From contig CALQEU020000007.1 in NCBI GenBank assembly GCA_943329665.2, forward strand, positions 73,098-137,097: DNA of 64,000 bases, given 5' to 3'. Under the pieces are notes generated by a model that was given only the letters and a program-made list of their open reading frames with translations, was not told where the DNA came from and ran no database searches. This stretch comes from JAJTFW01 sp903922455 (GTDB lineage: Bacteria > Bacteroidota > Bacteroidia > AKYH767-A > OLB10). Every line of letters starts with the position of its first letter. Position 1 is the stretch's first letter. Below are positions 8,290 through 16,646 of this stretch, one piece after another. The position numbers were made by a program, and so were the translations under genes.

Positions 8290-9684
8290 ATGTCGTATCT
8301 ATTCACCTCAGAATCAGTATCAGAAGGTCATCCAGACAAAGTGGCTGATCAAATTTCAGACGCCCTTATCGATTACTTTTTAGCCTATGATGCTAACTCG
8401 AAAGTAGCTTGTGAAACCCTAGTAACCACTGGACAAGTTGTTTTGGCTGGTGAAGTAAAGTCAGAAGCTTATTTGGATGTACAAGAGATCGCACGTGAAG
8501 TGATTCGCGAAATTGGTTATACCAAGAGCGAGTATATGTTTGAAGCAAATTCTTGTGGAATATTTTCAGCCATTCATGAGCAGTCGGCAGACATCAACCG
8601 TGGTGTTGAGCGTCGCAAGCCAGAAGAGCAAGGTGCCGGTGACCAAGGAATGATGTTCGGATATGCTAGTCGTGAGACAGATAATTTCATGCCTCTTCCC
8701 TTGGAATTAGCGCATTTATTACTTCGTGAATTGGCCGTATTACGTCGCGAAAACAAAGCGATCAAATACCTTCGTCCAGATGCAAAAAGTCAGGTGACGA
8801 TTGAGTACAGCGATGATCATACACCAATTCGTATTGATTCAATCGTGATCTCTACACAGCACGATGATTTTGCTGCGGAGAAAAAAATGTTAGCTAAAAT
8901 TAATGAGGACGTTAAAAATATTTTGATTCCTCGCGTGATGAAGAAATTGCCAAAGCGTGTTCAAGCGTTGTTCAATAATAAAATCAACTATCACGTAAAT
9001 CCAACTGGAAAGTTTGTGATTGGCGGACCCCATGGTGATACCGGTTTAACAGGACGTAAAATCATTGTAGATACTTATGGTGGAAAAGGCGCTCACGGTG
9101 GTGGTGCATTCTCAGGAAAAGATCCTTCGAAAGTGGATCGTTCTGCAGCGTATGCAGCGCGTCATATCGCGAAGCATTTAGTAGCTGCAGGAGTTTGTGA
9201 CGAAGCTTTGGTACAAGTTGCTTATGCGATTGGTGTTGCGAAGCCAGTAGGCTTGTATATAAATACCTATGGTACTGCTAAAGTAGCGATGACGGACGGG
9301 CAAATTGCAAGTATCATTGAGAAGATTCCAACAAAAGCAAATGAATTCTCTTTTGACATGCGTCCTTACTACATCGAGAAGCGTTTTGCTTTACGTACTC
9401 CTATCTATCGCGAAACTGCTGCTTACGGACATATGGGCCGTGAGTCGAAAGTAGTAGTGAAAGTGTTTAACAAAGATAAAAAGAACGAGAAGAAAGTGAA
9501 AGTAACGTTGTTCCCTTGGGAAAAATTGGATGCTATTGAGATTATAAAAAAAGCATTTAATTTGAACGGTTCAGTGGTGAAAAGTGTAGCGAAGACTCCT
9601 ACTAAAATAAAAGCGAAAGCAAAGCCTGCAACTAATGTGAAGTCTACGCCTAAAACGGCAAAGCAATTGTCATTGATGGCTTAA
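8290..9684 (+). CDS. metK: S-adenosylmethionine synthase
   Basis: MetK makes S-adenosylmethionine from methionine and ATP. Hallmarks are GHPDKVADQISDA near residue 14, GAGDQGMMFGYA near 116, and the GGPHGDTGLTGRKIIVDTYG and GGGAFSGKDPSKVDRSAAYAARH blocks in the second half. At 464 residues it is longer than the E. coli enzyme (384). The extra length includes a C-terminal tail of about 45 residues rich in Lys, Ala, Thr and Pro, whose role is unknown. A strong terminator follows directly, so it is probably monocistronic. Confidence 0.98.
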   Translation: MSYLFTSESVSEGHPDKVADQISDALIDYFLAYDANSKVACETLVTTGQVVLAGEVKSEAYLDVQEIAREVIREIGYTKSEYMFEANSCGIFSAIHEQSADINRGVERRKPEEQGAGDQGMMFGYASRETDNFMPLPLELAHLLLRELAVLRRENKAIKYLRPDAKSQVTIEYSDDHTPIRIDSIVISTQHDDFAAEKKMLAKINEDVKNILIPRVMKKLPKRVQALFNNKINYHVNPTGKFVIGGPHGDTGLTGRKIIVDTYGGKGAHGGGAFSGKDPSKVDRSAAYAARHIAKHLVAAGVCDEALVQVAYAIGVAKPVGLYINTYGTAKVAMTDGQIASIIEKIPTKANEFSFDMRPYYIEKRFALRTPIYRETAAYGHMGRESKVVVKVFNKDKKNEKKVKVTLFPWEKLDAIEIIKKAFNLNGSVVKSVAKTPTKIKAKAKPATNVKSTPKTAKQLSLMA

Positions 9685-9700
9685 CTTAATAAAATAATTG

Positions 9701-9743
9701 AAATGCCCTGTAGCGTGTTTACACTGATACAGGGCATTTTTTT
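9701..9743 (+). terminator. Rho-independent terminator of metK
   Basis: Arms AAATGCCCTGTA (9701-9712) and TACAGGGCATTT (9729-9740) are perfectly complementary. The loop holds a further GTGT-TT-ACAC pairing, and a T-run follows. Confidence 0.92.
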
Positions 9744-9955
9744 AAGGGGTTATTAAGTTATTCGTTTTTGGAAGAGTTTATTAAAAATTTTTAATTTTAT
9801 AATCCTCCCCCTTTTTGTAAAATAAAATTATGAAGGGAAAAAGTTTGCGATGCAAAGTCCTAGCAAAAGAAACAAACATCCAAACTAAAAGATATACACA
9901 ATGAATTGGAATTGCAAGGATTTAGCGGGCAAATTAAATAAAACTTTAGTAATTT

Positions 9956-10624
9956 CTATTCCACCGCTCGATTAATAAAATTCAAAAAAGGCATCATCGT
10001 TTTATAGGTCGATACAATTGATTTTCGAAGTTGATCCGTCGTAATGTCTTTAGAGTTGATGGGACAAGTGACAAGAAAGCTATTTAATTTTAGATATTCT
10101 TCTGCTGGGTGTCCAGGCTCTAAGCCCTTGGGCAAGCGTTTCAATTTATGCTCTTGAGAGAGATCTCCAAAAAGTTCTTTGAATTTTTTATTCGTAATGA
10201 TTTTAAAAAACTCTTCGTGATTGTATTCAATTTCTTGGCGAATTTTTTTTAGATTTTCGGATTCAGGATTCCATACACCACCACCAATAAAATTTCCCCA
10301 CTCGCCGCCGGGTTCGATGTGAACATAGATGCCTGATAAGTTTGATTTTTTTCCGCCTTCGTTTATCGATGCCGAAAAATGCGCTTTGTATGGCAATTTG
10401 TTTTTACTGAATCTTACGTCTCTGTATATCCGAAAAATACAATCTTTAGGAAGTAACTTTCCGATGGGTGAATTCACTTTACTTAAATCAGAAATTACTT
10501 TAGATACAAATTCTTCAAAGTCCATTTTCGCCTTTTCAAATTCGGTGCGATGCTCTTCAAACCAGGTTCGATCGTTATTGTTTTTGAGGTTTTTAAGGAA
10601 TTGAAGGGTTGATTTTTGAAGCAT
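9956..10624 (-). CDS. DUF2461-family protein
   Basis: This 222-residue soluble protein matches the DUF2461 (TIGR02453) pattern: an N-terminal TLQFLKNLKNNNDRTWFEEHR, the RIYRDVRFSKNKLPYKAHFSA block near residue 65-85, and GIYVHIEPGGEWGNFIGGGVWNPE near 98-121. The family is common in Bacteroidota, and its function is not established. It stands alone, with gene-free AT-rich DNA on both sides. The start at 10624 agrees with family members. Confidence 0.92.
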   Translation of the reverse strand: MLQKSTLQFLKNLKNNNDRTWFEEHRTEFEKAKMDFEEFVSKVISDLSKVNSPIGKLLPKDCIFRIYRDVRFSKNKLPYKAHFSASINEGGKKSNLSGIYVHIEPGGEWGNFIGGGVWNPESENLKKIRQEIEYNHEEFFKIITNKKFKELFGDLSQEHKLKRLPKGLEPGHPAEEYLKLNSFLVTCPINSKDITTDQLRKSIVSTYKTMMPFLNFINRAVE

Positions 10625-10739
10625 AATAAGAATCAGTAATTTATTTGCAAATATAAGTACTTGTTTATTAATTATTTAATATAAAATAAAATTTTTCAGA
10701 TTATGATTTTCGATTATTTCTTTTTTACATTTGTCCTAT

Positions 10740-10753
10740 CACCACGCGTGGTG
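10740..10753. repeat. 14-bp perfect palindrome CACCACGCGTGGTG
   Basis: A perfect palindrome in the gap before the small bipolar protein gene, about 70 bases upstream of its start; it could be an operator or a dispersed repeat. Confidence 0.6.
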
Positions 10754-10823
10754 CATAGTTCAGCTATTTAAAATAACATAAAATCAACATAAAAAAACTG
10801 ATCTAATTCTTGCGAATTAAAAA

Positions 10824-11051
10824 ATGAAAATTCCAAAAAAAACGGCTAAGCCTAGTGCCGACAAAGCAAAGAAGGCGGTTCCAAGCGGCAAGACGCGTAA
10901 GATGGAACCTTTAAAATCAAAAGAACAAAAAAATCAGAAGTTCGATGATTTTGAAGATGTAGATGAAGACAACGATCAATTGGATCCCGAGATGATTGAT
11001 GAATTTAAGGGTTTTGATGATGATTTTGATGACGACGACGACGATTTATAG
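10824..11051 (+). CDS. Small bipolar protein, basic head and Asp-rich tail
   Basis: A 75-residue protein with a sharply divided charge. Residues 1-37 are Lys/Arg-rich (MKIPKKTAKPSADKAKK...) and residues 41-75 are almost all acidic (FDDFEDVDEDN...DDDFDDDDDDL). No known domain is recognised. The layout suggests binding to a nucleic acid or basic partner, as with small chaperone-like or ribosome-associated proteins, but that is inference. Its 3' end overlaps the end of the convergent anmK gene by six bases. The ORF is AT-rich but has a plausible start, so I consider it probably real. Confidence 0.6.
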   Translation: MKIPKKTAKPSADKAKKAVPSGKTRKMEPLKSKEQKNQKFDDFEDVDEDNDQLDPEMIDEFKGFDDDFDDDDDDL

Positions 11052-12131
11052 TCGGTCACATCTGTACATAGCTCCACCCACATGTTGTTTTATTGAACCC
11101 GTAGCACTATCGAAAACATTTACTCTCCCCAAGTAATTTAATACACCGAGGAAAGCGAATACCATCGCTTCCTTAAAATTAACGAGTTCCTTTTCGGGTA
11201 CTTGCAAATTTTTATTGCTTAATACTTTCATTCTTTCAAGCAGGAATAAATGAAAAGCTCCTCCGCCGGTCACTAAGATTTTTCCATTTGAAGGAATGGA
11301 TGAAAAAGCATTCGTATGTTGATGGGCGATGTGTTCCACAACAGTTCTACTTAAGTCTTCTACTTTTCCTTCTTTAAGATGGATGCTAAACTCCTTTTCA
11401 TACCATTCTCGTCCAAGCGATTTTGCTCCTTTCTGTTGATAAAAGGGGAGTGCATTTAAGCGATTTAATAATTCAGGAATAACGCTTCCCGATCTAGCTA
11501 ACATTCCATCTTCATCAAAAGGTTTACCTACCCTTTGTGCAAGTTCATTGAGCGCCATATTCACTGGACAAATATCATAGGCCACTCTTCGCCCATCTTC
11601 CGAAACCATTGAAATATTAGCGATGCCTCCCAAGTTTAAGCAAGCAGCATAATCTGAAAATAAGTAGTGATCACCAAAAGGAACTAAAGGTGCACCTTGT
11701 CCACCCAATGCCACATCTTTACTCCTAAAATCACAGACAGTATTAAGTCCAGTTATAGCAGAAATATGAGCGCCGGAACCAATTTGAGTCGTAAAGCTCT
11801 TTTCAGGTTGATGAAATAAGGTATGACCATGTGAAGCGATGAGGTCGGGGTGGAGATTATTTTTTTCAATAAATTTTTTAATAAGATCCCCGTAATAGCG
11901 TCCTAGTGCCCCATCCATTTCAAATATTTTTGCAGCAGATTGTAAATGTAAATTTTTTAATACCTCCAGCCATTCGTCTGTATAAGAGTAGGTTTCAGTG
12001 GCTTCTGTGGTAAAAGTCCATCTATCCTCCACCAAAGAAAAAGTGCAGAAGGCTAAATCGACACCATCCAAAGAGGTGCCCGACATGAGTCCAATGGCCT
12101 TGATAACAGGTGATTTTTCGTTTTTTAACAT
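11046..12131 (-). CDS. anmK: Anhydro-N-acetylmuramic acid kinase
   Basis: AnmK phosphorylates and opens 1,6-anhydro-MurNAc during peptidoglycan recycling. The 361 residues begin with the ASKHA-fold nucleotide loop GLMSGTSLDGVDLAF (14-28). The family blocks IASHGHTLFHQP, SDYAACLNLGGIANIS, DICPVNMALNELAQR and ILVTGGGAFHLFLLERM follow in order. It is divergent from the acyl-CoA dehydrogenase gene, with 78 bases between starts. Confidence 0.96.
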   Translation of the reverse strand: MLKNEKSPVIKAIGLMSGTSLDGVDLAFCTFSLVEDRWTFTTEATETYSYTDEWLEVLKNLHLQSAAKIFEMDGALGRYYGDLIKKFIEKNNLHPDLIASHGHTLFHQPEKSFTTQIGSGAHISAITGLNTVCDFRSKDVALGGQGAPLVPFGDHYLFSDYAACLNLGGIANISMVSEDGRRVAYDICPVNMALNELAQRVGKPFDEDGMLARSGSVIPELLNRLNALPFYQQKGAKSLGREWYEKEFSIHLKEGKVEDLSRTVVEHIAHQHTNAFSSIPSNGKILVTGGGAFHLFLLERMKVLSNKNLQVPEKELVNFKEAMVFAFLGVLNYLGRVNVFDSATGSIKQHVGGAMYRCDRL

Positions 12132-12182
12132 AATGCAAAGGAAAATATTCTTTTAGACAATGGATATAGTCTGTGAAAGGTT

Positions 12183-12190
12183 TATTTTTG
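12183..12190 (+). promoter_or_regulatory. Putative -7 element for the acyl-CoA dehydrogenase gene
   Basis: TATTTTTG (TAnnTTTG) lies 19 bases ahead of the ATG at 12210. Confidence 0.45.
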
Positions 12191-12209
12191 ACCTTCAATA
12201 TTAGACAAT

Positions 12210-13349
12210 ATGCTATTTCAATTGAGTGAAGAACATATAATGATTCAACAAGCTGCACGTGATTTCGCACAGCAAGAATTATTACCCGGAGTGATAGAAC
12301 GTGATGAGAACCAGAAGTTCCCAACTGAACAAATCAAGCGCTTAGGCGAATTAGGCTTTTTAGGAATGATGGTAGATCCCAAATATGGTGGTGGCGGATT
12401 AGATGCTATTTCGTATGTATTAGCCATGGAAGAAATTTCCAAAATTGATGCTTCCGCGTCGGTGGTGATGTCGGTGAACAATAGTTTAGTTTGTTGGGGC
12501 CTCGAGACCTTTGGATCAGAAGCCCAAAAGCAAAAGTATTTAGTACCCTTGGCAAAAGGAGAAATTATTGGTGCTTTCTGTTTGAGTGAGCCTGAGGCAG
12601 GATCGGATGCAACGTCACAGCGTACTACGGCAGAAGATAAAGGCGATTATTATTTATTGAATGGAACCAAGAACTGGATTACGAATGGAAGTACTGCTTC
12701 TGTTTACTTGGTGATGGCACAAACCGATGTAGCTAAAGGTCATAAAGGAATTAATTGCTTAATTGTAGAAAAGGGTGCTGCTGGATTTACGATTGGACTT
12801 AAAGAAAATAAATTAGGCATCCGCGGATCGGATACACATTCATTGATGTTTCAAGATGTGAAAGTGCCTAAGGAAAATAGAGTTGGCGAAGATGGATTTG
12901 GATTTAAATTCGCTATGAAAACATTGACTGGCGGTCGAATTGGTATAGCAGCGCAAGCCTTAGGAATTGCAAGTGGAGCCTATGAATTGGCATTGAAATA
13001 TTCAAAAGAAAGAAAAGCTTTTGGCAAAGAAATTTGCAATCATCAAGCGATACAGTTTAAGTTGGCGGATATGGCCACGGAGATTGAAGCCGCTCGATTA
13101 CTTTGCTTAAAGGCGGCTTGGTTGAAGGATACAGGTCAAGATTATAACCAAGCCAGTTCCATGGCTAAATTATTTTCATCCGAAGTCGCGATGAAGACAG
13201 CGGTTGAAGCGGTACAGATTCATGGTGGTTATGGTTTCGTAAAAGAATTCCATGTGGAACGCTTAATGCGTGATGCAAAAATTACTCAAATTTACGAGGG
13301 CACTTCTGAAGTGCAGCGTATAGTTATTGCCCGTAGCGTACTACAATAA
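12210..13349 (+). CDS. Acyl-CoA dehydrogenase
   Basis: A 379-residue FAD-dependent acyl-CoA dehydrogenase of the short/butyryl-chain type (beta-oxidation or branched-chain amino-acid breakdown). Signatures are CLSEPEAGSDA near 128-138 and NGTKNWITNG near 150 (FAD/substrate), ERKAFGKEICNHQAIQFKLADMA in the C-terminal helical domain, and the catalytic Glu363 in QIYEGTSEVQR. The substrate cannot be fixed by reading. No electron-transfer flavoprotein genes are adjacent. The polysaccharide export gene begins seven bases after its stop. Confidence 0.95.
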   Translation: MLFQLSEEHIMIQQAARDFAQQELLPGVIERDENQKFPTEQIKRLGELGFLGMMVDPKYGGGGLDAISYVLAMEEISKIDASASVVMSVNNSLVCWGLETFGSEAQKQKYLVPLAKGEIIGAFCLSEPEAGSDATSQRTTAEDKGDYYLLNGTKNWITNGSTASVYLVMAQTDVAKGHKGINCLIVEKGAAGFTIGLKENKLGIRGSDTHSLMFQDVKVPKENRVGEDGFGFKFAMKTLTGGRIGIAAQALGIASGAYELALKYSKERKAFGKEICNHQAIQFKLADMATEIEAARLLCLKAAWLKDTGQDYNQASSMAKLFSSEVAMKTAVEAVQIHGGYGFVKEFHVERLMRDAKITQIYEGTSEVQRIVIARSVLQ

Positions 13350-13356
13350 AAAAACT

Positions 13357-14118
13357 ATGATCTTCCTGAAACGATTCATTTTAGTCCTGCTTCTCTTTGT
13401 ATTCGCACAAGCCTGCACCCCGCAGAAAAAGTTAATTTATCTGCAAGGAGATTCAGCTATCTGGAATGATACGACTTCTTTTACGATGTATCTTTTCCCG
13501 GGAGATATCCTCATGGTGCAGCTCTTTATAGTGAATCAGGAAGCCTTTCCCGGAATAGCCAATTCTTCGGTTTCAGCGGAAGGAAACGATATGCGTTCTG
13601 CCTATGAAAGGGGATTTGTGGTGGATCAGCGAGGCGATCTCATTTTACCGTATGTTGGTTCGATCCATGTGGCGGGTTTATCCCTGGATGACGCCCATGA
13701 TTCCATCATTCATCGTTTTAAAAAATTTATTGATGATCCGGTGGTGGTCGTTAAAAAGATAAGTTTTAAGGTGTCTGTCCTGGGTGAGGTAAATAAGCCG
13801 GGTTTATATTACATTCCCAACGAAAAATTGACTCTTTTAGAGGCGCTGGCAATGGCGGGGGATTTAAATAATTTCGGCGACAGAACTAAATTGAAAATTC
13901 TGCGTAAAACGTCAAACGGCACCTCTGAATTAAACGTGGACTTAACAAGAAAAGATTCCTTTACAGGACAAACTAAGTTTGTACATCCGGATGATGTAAT
14001 TTATATTCCCCCAACGCGTAAAAAAGCATTTACGGCAGTTTCTCCTGCAGCAGCTATCTTTACTTCGTTACTTACAGCGATGGCGCTTATTGTAACAGCA
14101 TATTTCCGATCGAAATGA
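13357..14118 (+). CDS. Outer-membrane polysaccharide export lipoprotein (Wza-like)
   Basis: A 253-residue lipoprotein from the ATG at 13357 (an earlier in-frame start would overlap the dehydrogenase gene). The signal peptide MIFLKRFILVLLLFVFAQAC ends in a lipidated cysteine. The Poly_export domain follows (FPGDILMVQL...DQRGDLILPYVGSIHVAGLSLDDA), then an SLBB domain (ISFKVSVLGEVNKPGLYYIPNEKLTLLEALAMAGDL). A C-terminal hydrophobic segment (about 230-250) may be a membrane helix, a variant seen in Bacteroidota. It is translationally coupled to the Wzc-like gene by a 4-base overlap. It forms the outer-membrane channel for capsule or exopolysaccharide. Confidence 0.93.
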   Translation: MIFLKRFILVLLLFVFAQACTPQKKLIYLQGDSAIWNDTTSFTMYLFPGDILMVQLFIVNQEAFPGIANSSVSAEGNDMRSAYERGFVVDQRGDLILPYVGSIHVAGLSLDDAHDSIIHRFKKFIDDPVVVVKKISFKVSVLGEVNKPGLYYIPNEKLTLLEALAMAGDLNNFGDRTKLKILRKTSNGTSELNVDLTRKDSFTGQTKFVHPDDVIYIPPTRKKAFTAVSPAAAIFTSLLTAMALIVTAYFRSK

Positions 14119-16499
14119 ACAGTTTGAAGAAAAGGTATCAGCAAGAAGATGAAATTCAAATTCTGAATGTTTTTCGTGATATTTTACGAAAGTGGCATTA
14201 CTATTTGATTGCCGGAATTGTTTTTACCGGATTGGCTTTGCTCTATATTAAATTTACGCTGCCGGTTTATCAGGCTTCGTCCAGTATTTTAGTGGATGAT
14301 GAGAAATCGTCCCCTTCGAATGTTTCAGATTTACTTTCGAGCGATTTATTCGGAACCAATTTGAACCTGCCTACAGAAATTGGAATTCTTCGTTCACGAA
14401 CGGTGCTTCAGGAAACAATCATACGTCTTAATCTGGAAGTTCAGTATTGGTCAACCACAAATTTCCCTTCTCAACCTCTTTACCCCATTTCTCCGCTTAA
14501 AGTAGAAGTGGACACATTCGTCCGTGATTTTAAAGACCTTCCTTTTAGTATAACGGTGCTGGATTCCAATACCTATAATTTAGAGGTGGAATACGATGGA
14601 GATAAACTGCCTTATTATTATTTAAACCAGAAGTTTTCGTTCGGAGAAAAAGTAATCACACGCTATTTTAGTTTTCGCTTAAAGAAGGGTGAATTGGCTA
14701 AACCTACCATTGGAGGAACGTACGATTTCAGAGTTCGTTATATAAATAAATTAGTCGCAGAGATGTTATTTAATCTGACGGCAGAGCCATTGGATAAAGA
14801 GGCCAATATTGTACGACTCACGTATCAGGATGTGATCCCTAATCGGGCGTTGGACGTTTTAAATGAAATTGGAAATGTTTACATTGATTTAGACATTCAG
14901 GATAAAGCACAAGTAGCTTCACTTACACTAAAGTTTGTGGAGGAGCAGTTGAATAGCACCGGATCTATGCTCAGCTCCAATGAGCAGGAGATGCAAGCAT
15001 TTAAAGAGAAGAACAAGACCGTTGACTTAAGTGAGGAATCAAAATCTGTTTTGCAAAAATTAAATGTACTCGATCTGGATCGTGTCAAAAATAATATTGA
15101 GATTACCTCTTTACAAAACCTATATAATTACATTACGAGTAACGAGGATATCACCAATTTAGCCCCAACCAGTTTAGGTATTCCTGACCCGCTCCTGGTA
15201 GAGTTAATTACAAATTTACAGTCGCTGCAAGCCAAAAGAAAAAGTGTTTCATTCGGAGTAAAGAATGACGCACCTGCGGTGAAAGTACTGGATCAGCAAA
15301 TCAGGGAAAATCGGGATGCCTTGATTGAAAATGTTCGATCTATTCAAAAGCGTCTCACCGTAACAAGAGATGCGTTAAATACTCAGTTGTCGAAATACGA
15401 AGGCAGTATTAAACAGGTGCCTGAAATGGAACGACAATTATTAGGTATTAAACGTAATTTTGAAGTAAATCAAAATATTTATACATATCTCCTTCAAAAG
15501 AAAGCGGAGACAAGTATTGCTAAAGCTACTGCGGTTTCAGATAATCGAATTTTAGATGCATCTGCCCTGGCCGATGAGCCGGTAGAGCCCAATTTGAAGA
15601 TTATCGCCGTAATTATTTTGCTATTGACTCTTCTTGTTCCAACAGTTGTCATTAGTTCTAAAAGTTTATTTAGAACAACAGTTCTGAATCGCGATGACAT
15701 TGGTTTGTATACGGATGTTCCTGTCATTGGCGTGATTGGTCATTCGGGTGAAAAAGATAACATCGTGGTATCTAAACGACCAAAATCGGCCATCTCAGAA
15801 GCTTTCCGAACGATTCGTACAAACTTGCAATACTATGGTAAAAATGACGGGTGTAAAACCATACTTATTACTTCATCGGTAGGAGGAGAGGGGAAATCTT
15901 TTGTAACGTTAAATCTGGCAGAAATTCTCGCCATGCAGCAGCAAAAGGTAGTGGTGATTGGATTGGATTTGCGCAAGCCAAAACTTTTCAATGACTTTGG
16001 ATGGAAGAACGATTTGGGCGCTTCAAACTATTTAGTAGGTGCGCATACGCTAGATCAAGTTATTCGTAAAACAGAAAATCCTTATTTGGATATTATTATT
16101 TCAGGTCCAACCCCACCTAATCCAGCTGAGTTACTTTCAAAACCTTTAATGGGGGAGATGTTGGCAGAACTTAAAAAACGTTACGATTTCATTTTGATTG
16201 ATACGCCGCCAATCGGTGTTGTTTCGGATGCATTTATCTTATTGAATCAATCGGATGTTAATTTATATGTGGTTCGTCAAGGCTACTCAAGATTGGAATT
16301 TTTGAAAACGTTGGATGATTTGTATACCGATGGAAAAATTCCTAACGTATCGATCGTACTAAACGACTCTGATTTTTCAACAGGTTCCGGATACGGACAT
16401 CATTATGGTTACCTCGATGGAAATGCAGGGTACTACGATGAGCGAGAAGAAGCCGAGGCTAAGAAGAGAGCAGGGTGGAGGAGATGGATGCCATTTTAA
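14115..16499 (+). CDS. Wzc-like polysaccharide co-polymerase / tyrosine autokinase
   Basis: 794 residues in the classic layout: N-terminal Wzz domain with one membrane helix near 30-50, a long periplasmic coiled-coil region (about 250-430), a second helix near 495-515, then a BY-kinase. Walker A SSVGGEGKSF is near 587-596, Walker A' VVVIGLDLRKPK near 611, and Walker B FILIDTPP near 691. The C-terminus carries a Tyr cluster (GYGHHYGYLDGNAGYYD), the autophosphorylation tail. It controls chain length and export with the Wza-like partner. No glycosyltransferases, flippase or polymerase are nearby, so this pair must serve a locus elsewhere. Confidence 0.94.
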   Translation: MNSLKKRYQQEDEIQILNVFRDILRKWHYYLIAGIVFTGLALLYIKFTLPVYQASSSILVDDEKSSPSNVSDLLSSDLFGTNLNLPTEIGILRSRTVLQETIIRLNLEVQYWSTTNFPSQPLYPISPLKVEVDTFVRDFKDLPFSITVLDSNTYNLEVEYDGDKLPYYYLNQKFSFGEKVITRYFSFRLKKGELAKPTIGGTYDFRVRYINKLVAEMLFNLTAEPLDKEANIVRLTYQDVIPNRALDVLNEIGNVYIDLDIQDKAQVASLTLKFVEEQLNSTGSMLSSNEQEMQAFKEKNKTVDLSEESKSVLQKLNVLDLDRVKNNIEITSLQNLYNYITSNEDITNLAPTSLGIPDPLLVELITNLQSLQAKRKSVSFGVKNDAPAVKVLDQQIRENRDALIENVRSIQKRLTVTRDALNTQLSKYEGSIKQVPEMERQLLGIKRNFEVNQNIYTYLLQKKAETSIAKATAVSDNRILDASALADEPVEPNLKIIAVIILLLTLLVPTVVISSKSLFRTTVLNRDDIGLYTDVPVIGVIGHSGEKDNIVVSKRPKSAISEAFRTIRTNLQYYGKNDGCKTILITSSVGGEGKSFVTLNLAEILAMQQQKVVVIGLDLRKPKLFNDFGWKNDLGASNYLVGAHTLDQVIRKTENPYLDIIISGPTPPNPAELLSKPLMGEMLAELKKRYDFILIDTPPIGVVSDAFILLNQSDVNLYVVRQGYSRLEFLKTLDDLYTDGKIPNVSIVLNDSDFSTGSGYGHHYGYLDGNAGYYDEREEAEAKKRAGWRRWMPF

Positions 16500-16581
16500 T
16501 TCAGAATTAAGAATTAAGAATTGGAAGTCGCTTTGCTGCGCATTAAAATACTCGAAGATCTACGAGATTGATAAATAATTT

Positions 16582-16633
16582 TGAAGTTTTTTTCGTTGCG
16601 ATCGCTGCGTAAACGTTGCGAACGCTGCGTTTA
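16582..16633. repeat. 22-bp dispersed repeat, copy 2, with a diverged tandem copy
   Basis: 16612-16633 (AACGTTGCGAACG...TGCGTTTA) is the exact reverse complement of 1715-1736. A related GTTGCGATCGCTGCGT lies directly before it, so the unit is in tandem. The element lies between the ends of the convergent Wzc-like and murF genes. Confidence 0.75.
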
Positions 16634-16646
16634 AATGTTGATAGAA

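Noticed and set aside
13357..16499. Complete capsule/EPS locus
   Set aside because: Only the export pair is present; no glycosyltransferases, flippase or polymerase in the neighbourhood.
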